Assembly: GCA_026713505.1 (NCBI GenBank) | Contig: JAPOOH010000051.1 | Coordinates: 1-7,977, forward strand | Length of the DNA stretch: 7,977 nucleotides | Source of the DNA: Chloroflexota bacterium | GTDB taxonomy: Bacteria > Chloroflexota > Dehalococcoidia > Lucifugimonadales > Australimonadaceae | Direction of reading: 5' to 3' | In this document: one piece after another, positions 5,840-7,977 of the stretch | Layout of the letters: every line of letters starts with the position of its first letter | Position numbering within the stretch: position 1 is the first letter of the stretch | The notes under the pieces: model-generated | What the model was told of the DNA's origin: nothing | The model's database searches: none | Seen by the model: the letters and a program-made list of their open reading frames with translations, nothing else | Translations under genes and position numbers: made by a program

Positions 5840-7078
5840 CTATGCGCCGTAGTCCGGCGACATGGGAACCTGGTGCGTGAGCTGGATGTCCTTGCCCGTT
5901 TGGGACGATTCCATGATGCCGGTGATGAGCTCCAGCGTGGCCATGCCCCAGAGGCCGTCGTGGTAGACGGGCGCGTCGTTGCGTATGGCGTTGTAGAGCT
6001 CCATCAGGTCCTCGCGGCCCGCGTGGTAGCGGGATATCGTGAGGGGCCGGTCCTCGATGCCGCCGTCCTTGTAGACGTACAACCCGTGGCGCGACTGCCG
6101 CAGGTCGCCGCGCTCACACGTCGCTACGAGGATGCCCAGATTGGCCGGGCGCCAAGGCGGGGTCTCGGTGGGGGTCTCACGCCAGAAGCGGCGCTCGTGG
6201 TCGGAGCCGATACGGAGCGAGTCCTTCGCCTCGAACTCGTCGCGCGTGCCGGCCTTGAGCTCGGCGCGGATGCGGATGCGGTCGTCGTGGGTGTAGCCCT
6301 CGATCAGCCCCCTGCCCTGCTCGTCGCTCCACGGCACGAGGTCGGCAGTCATGGAGTAGCCGTAACCGTTGTTCGTCACCGTTGCGGTCACGCCGTCCTC
6401 GAATTCCATGAACGCGGCGTAGTAGCCAACCCCATTGCGCTCCGGCCACCACTTGCCGGTGGTGCCGCGGATCGTGCGCACCATCCCCCCTCCAAGCACA
6501 CGGAGACTGTCCAACTGGTGGGGTCCCTGCCGGTAGAGGACGCCCCCGCCACGGCTCTCGTCCAGCTCCTCCGGCTGGCGCGCCTGGAGCATCCAGTCCG
6601 TGAATGCCCAGTTGTTGAGCGCCTTCAAGGGGCCGAGCTCGCCGGACTGGATGATGCGCCTCATCTCCAGAACGGGCGGGCTGAAGCCGAGCGTGTGGCC
6701 GCAGAGCAGCTTCACGTTGTTCCTGGCGGCAGCCTCCACCATCGCCTCGGCCTCCTGCATATTCAGGGCCATCGGCTTCTCGGAGACGGCATGCTTGCCC
6801 GAGTTGGCCACGAGCACAACGTGAGGGCTGTGGAAGTTGTTGGGCGTCGCGACCCACACCGCCTCCACGTCCGGGTCGGCGCAGAGCGCCTCGGCGCTGT
6901 CGTAGACGCGGGCGTCCGGGTAGCGGGCCTTGAACGCTTCGAGGACGCGGGGGTTGGTGTCCGCCGCGGCCATCAACTCGATCTGGTCCAGGCTCTCCAT
7001 GCTGGGCATGATCTGCGTCGCGCCGACGCCCACGCCGATGATGCCCATCTTGAGGGGTCTGGTTGAGCCTGTGGTCAT
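5840..7078 (-). CDS. Gfo/Idh/MocA family oxidoreductase, Pht4-like
   Basis: A 412-residue NAD(P)-dependent dehydrogenase. The N-terminal Rossmann fold has GIIGVGVGA (12-20, with G15-x-G17-x-G19), D40 at the end of strand 2 (MAAADTN), ATPNNFH at 77-83 and the family's EKP signature at 100-102, whose K101 is the usual catalytic lysine. The C-terminal alpha/beta domain has GGGVLYRQGPHQLD (177-190), with H187 and D190 in the GxHxxD position; the usual Asp in LxDxG is replaced by R183. I recall the RQG-H-Q variant from phthalate dihydrodiol dehydrogenases (Pht4) and close relatives. Start ATG 7078 has GGAG six bases upstream. With the adjacent Rieske oxygenase, the likely job is oxidation of a cis-dihydrodiol to the catechol-type product. 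A sugar or inositol-type substrate is the alternative, because the family is broad. Confidence 0.92.
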   Translation of the reverse strand: MTTGSTRPLKMGIIGVGVGATQIMPSMESLDQIELMAAADTNPRVLEAFKARYPDARVYDSAEALCADPDVEAVWVATPNNFHSPHVVLVANSGKHAVSEKPMALNMQEAEAMVEAAARNNVKLLCGHTLGFSPPVLEMRRIIQSGELGPLKALNNWAFTDWMLQARQPEELDESRGGGVLYRQGPHQLDSLRVLGGGMVRTIRGTTGKWWPERNGVGYYAAFMEFEDGVTATVTNNGYGYSMTADLVPWSDEQGRGLIEGYTHDDRIRIRAELKAGTRDEFEAKDSLRIGSDHERRFWRETPTETPPWRPANLGILVATCERGDLRQSRHGLYVYKDGGIEDRPLTISRYHAGREDLMELYNAIRNDAPVYHDGLWGMATLELITGIMESSQTGKDIQLTHQVPMSPDYGA

Positions 7079-7150
7079 GGTTTGCTCCTGTTGGTCTTCT
7101 TGAGTTCAGGCCCGCGAGAGACACAACTCGTTCACGCCGCCGACGGCCAA

Positions 7151-7186
7151 CCCTCACCCCCTGCCCCTCTCCCGTGGGGAGAGGGG
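7151..7186. repeat. Dispersed CCCTCTCCC hairpin repeat, copy 2
   Basis: CCCCTCTCCC (7164-7173) pairs perfectly with GGGAGAGGGG (7177-7186) across a 3-nt loop GTG. It is preceded by CCCTCACCCC, as in the copy at 3016-3038. It lies in the 195 bp gap between the bicupin and Gfo/Idh genes. The two copies share leader and stem but differ in loop and length, so they are related elements, not an exact duplication. No T-tract follows, so a terminator is not supported. Confidence 0.7.
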
Positions 7187-7211
7187 AGCAGGCGCCCTGA
7201 GAGATTCCTCG

Positions 7212-7235
7212 ACTCCGCTGCGCTCCGCTCGGAGT
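7212..7235. repeat. ACTCCG/CGGAGT hairpin repeat
   Basis: ACTCCG (7212-7217) and CGGAGT (7230-7235) flank CTGCGCTCCGCT, preceded by GAGATTCCTCG and followed by AACAGG. This form (ATTCCTCG ... CGCTCGGA) resembles short dispersed repeats seen between genes in GC-rich Chloroflexota-type genomes, from memory. It lies next to the CCCTCTCCC copy, repeating the pattern of two different hairpins side by side seen near 3016-3076. Confidence 0.5.
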
Positions 7236-7273
7236 AACAGGGGTTCAGGGTGCTCCGTCCGGGACGGCCGGCT

Positions 7274-7977
7274 CTAGCCGATGGTGCCGACGACTTCCTG
7301 GCGCGCGCCTTCTTCCTCGCGGTAGAGGCCCATCGCTTCGATCACGGGCAGGTCGCTCATCGAGAAGAGCACCGCGTCGTCGTCCTGCGTGTCGGTGCCG
7401 TGCTCATGCAGCGCCCACGACGGCAGGACGAACGTGTCCCCCTTCGACCAGTCGATCCGCTTGCCGCCGATGATCGAGTAGCCCTCGCCCTTGGCAACGT
7501 GGTAGACGACGCTGGAGGTGTGGCGATGCGCGGCGGTGTGCGAGCCGGGCGCGAGGCGCTGCAGCTTGAGCGCGAGCGTCGGCATGGTGTGTCCGCCCGT
7601 TACCGGGTTGGAGTACTCCATGATGACGCCGTCGAAGCGGTCCTCCTCGCCATAGCCGAGGAGCGCGCCGTAGGCCTCGTCCCAGCGGTAGGTGAGCGGA
7701 AGGGCGCCGCCGTGGACGTCTTCCAGGTTGGGGCGCATGAGGCCGTTGCCGATGGAAGCGTTGGTAAAGCCCACGGGCTTGGTCACCGGCTGCACGTCCT
7801 CCGGGAACGGCTCCTGGAACATGGCGTCAAGGTAGCCGACCAACGGGGCGTCGAGGCAGTCGAGCCAGATGACGGGGTTGTCGGTCGGGTTGTTGTGGTC
7901 GTGCCACGCCCAACTTGGAGAGAGGACGAGGTCGCCCTCCTGCATCCGGAAGCGCTCCCCCTCCTGCACCGTGAAGG
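7274..7977 (-). CDS. Gentisate 1,2-dioxygenase-like bicupin, 5' end beyond the window
   Basis: The C-terminal 230-odd residues of a bicupin ring-cleavage dioxygenase of the gentisate / 1-hydroxy-2-naphthoate type; the frame is open through the right edge, so the true start is outside. The visible part begins with the end of cupin domain 1 (EGDLVLSPSWAWHDHNN, then PVIWLDCLDAPLVGYLDA), then a linker with the family-like NPVTGG..MPTL stretch. Cupin domain 2 follows with a histidine pair (AAHRHTSSVVYHV) and GDTFVLPSWALHEH. Family members use Fe(II) and O2 to open the ring of gentisate-like acids between the carboxyl-bearing carbon and the neighbouring hydroxylated carbon. The domain 1 metal-binding HxH would lie beyond the edge, so integrity of the active site cannot be judged. 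It heads the leftward cluster in this window and may be separately transcribed because of the 195 bp repeat-bearing gap after it. EC class is an inference. Confidence 0.88.
   Translation of the reverse strand, partial: FTVQEGERFRMQEGDLVLSPSWAWHDHNNPTDNPVIWLDCLDAPLVGYLDAMFQEPFPEDVQPVTKPVGFTNASIGNGLMRPNLEDVHGGALPLTYRWDEAYGALLGYGEEDRFDGVIMEYSNPVTGGHTMPTLALKLQRLAPGSHTAAHRHTSSVVYHVAKGEGYSIIGGKRIDWSKGDTFVLPSWALHEHGTDTQDDDAVLFSMSDLPVIEAMGLYREEEGARQEVVGTIG

Noticed and set aside
5798..7066. A 422-codon open frame on the + strand opposite the Gfo/Idh gene.
   Set aside because: It has the same shadow composition (valine, alanine, histidine and arginine runs). The Gfo/Idh frame has clear GxGxG, EKP and GxHxxD motifs.
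3001..7240. CRISPR array from the recurring hairpins.
   Set aside because: The copies are kilobases apart, not regularly spaced and not identical, and no cas gene is present.

Overview
The window is GC-rich (about two-thirds G+C by eye), free-living bacterial DNA. The gene mix on the right (Rieske non-heme iron oxygenase, Gfo/Idh/MocA dehydrogenase, gentisate-dioxygenase-like bicupin, SDR), together with short dispersed hairpin repeats, resembles uncultivated marine Chloroflexota of the SAR202 / Dehalococcoidia type. That placement is an inference from gene content. No rRNA, ribosomal protein or other taxonomic marker is present.

Left block (1-2971), accessory in character. A leftward gene encodes a small helix-turn-helix protein like those related to phage terminase small subunits. 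It overlaps by ATGA a second leftward gene of unknown function that runs off the left edge. After a 265 bp divergent spacer comes a rightward two-gene operon: a probable PD-(D/E)XK nuclease, then, 5 bp later, a class I SAM-dependent methyltransferase with an extra conserved-looking N-terminal domain. The nuclease gene is visibly less GC-rich than its neighbours. The pair is the best candidate here for an undescribed (possibly defence) module, but that role is unproven.

Boundary (2972-3093). The two blocks converge on a short intergenic region carrying two perfect hairpins of dispersed-repeat type.

Right block (3094-7977), a leftward catabolic cluster. In transcription order: a gentisate 1,2-dioxygenase-like bicupin (5' end outside the window), a 195 bp spacer with more hairpin repeats, a Gfo/Idh/MocA oxidoreductase, a small protein of unknown function, a Rieske oxygenase alpha subunit, a second small unknown protein, and an SDR dehydrogenase. 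The Rieske and Gfo/Idh pair recalls the phthalate 4,5-dioxygenase and dihydrodiol dehydrogenase logic (Pht3/Pht4 type), and the bicupin suggests ring cleavage of a hydroxylated aromatic acid. Together they could oxidise, rearomatise and open an aromatic ring. The true substrate cannot be read from sequence, and no ferredoxin or reductase for the Rieske enzyme is in the window.
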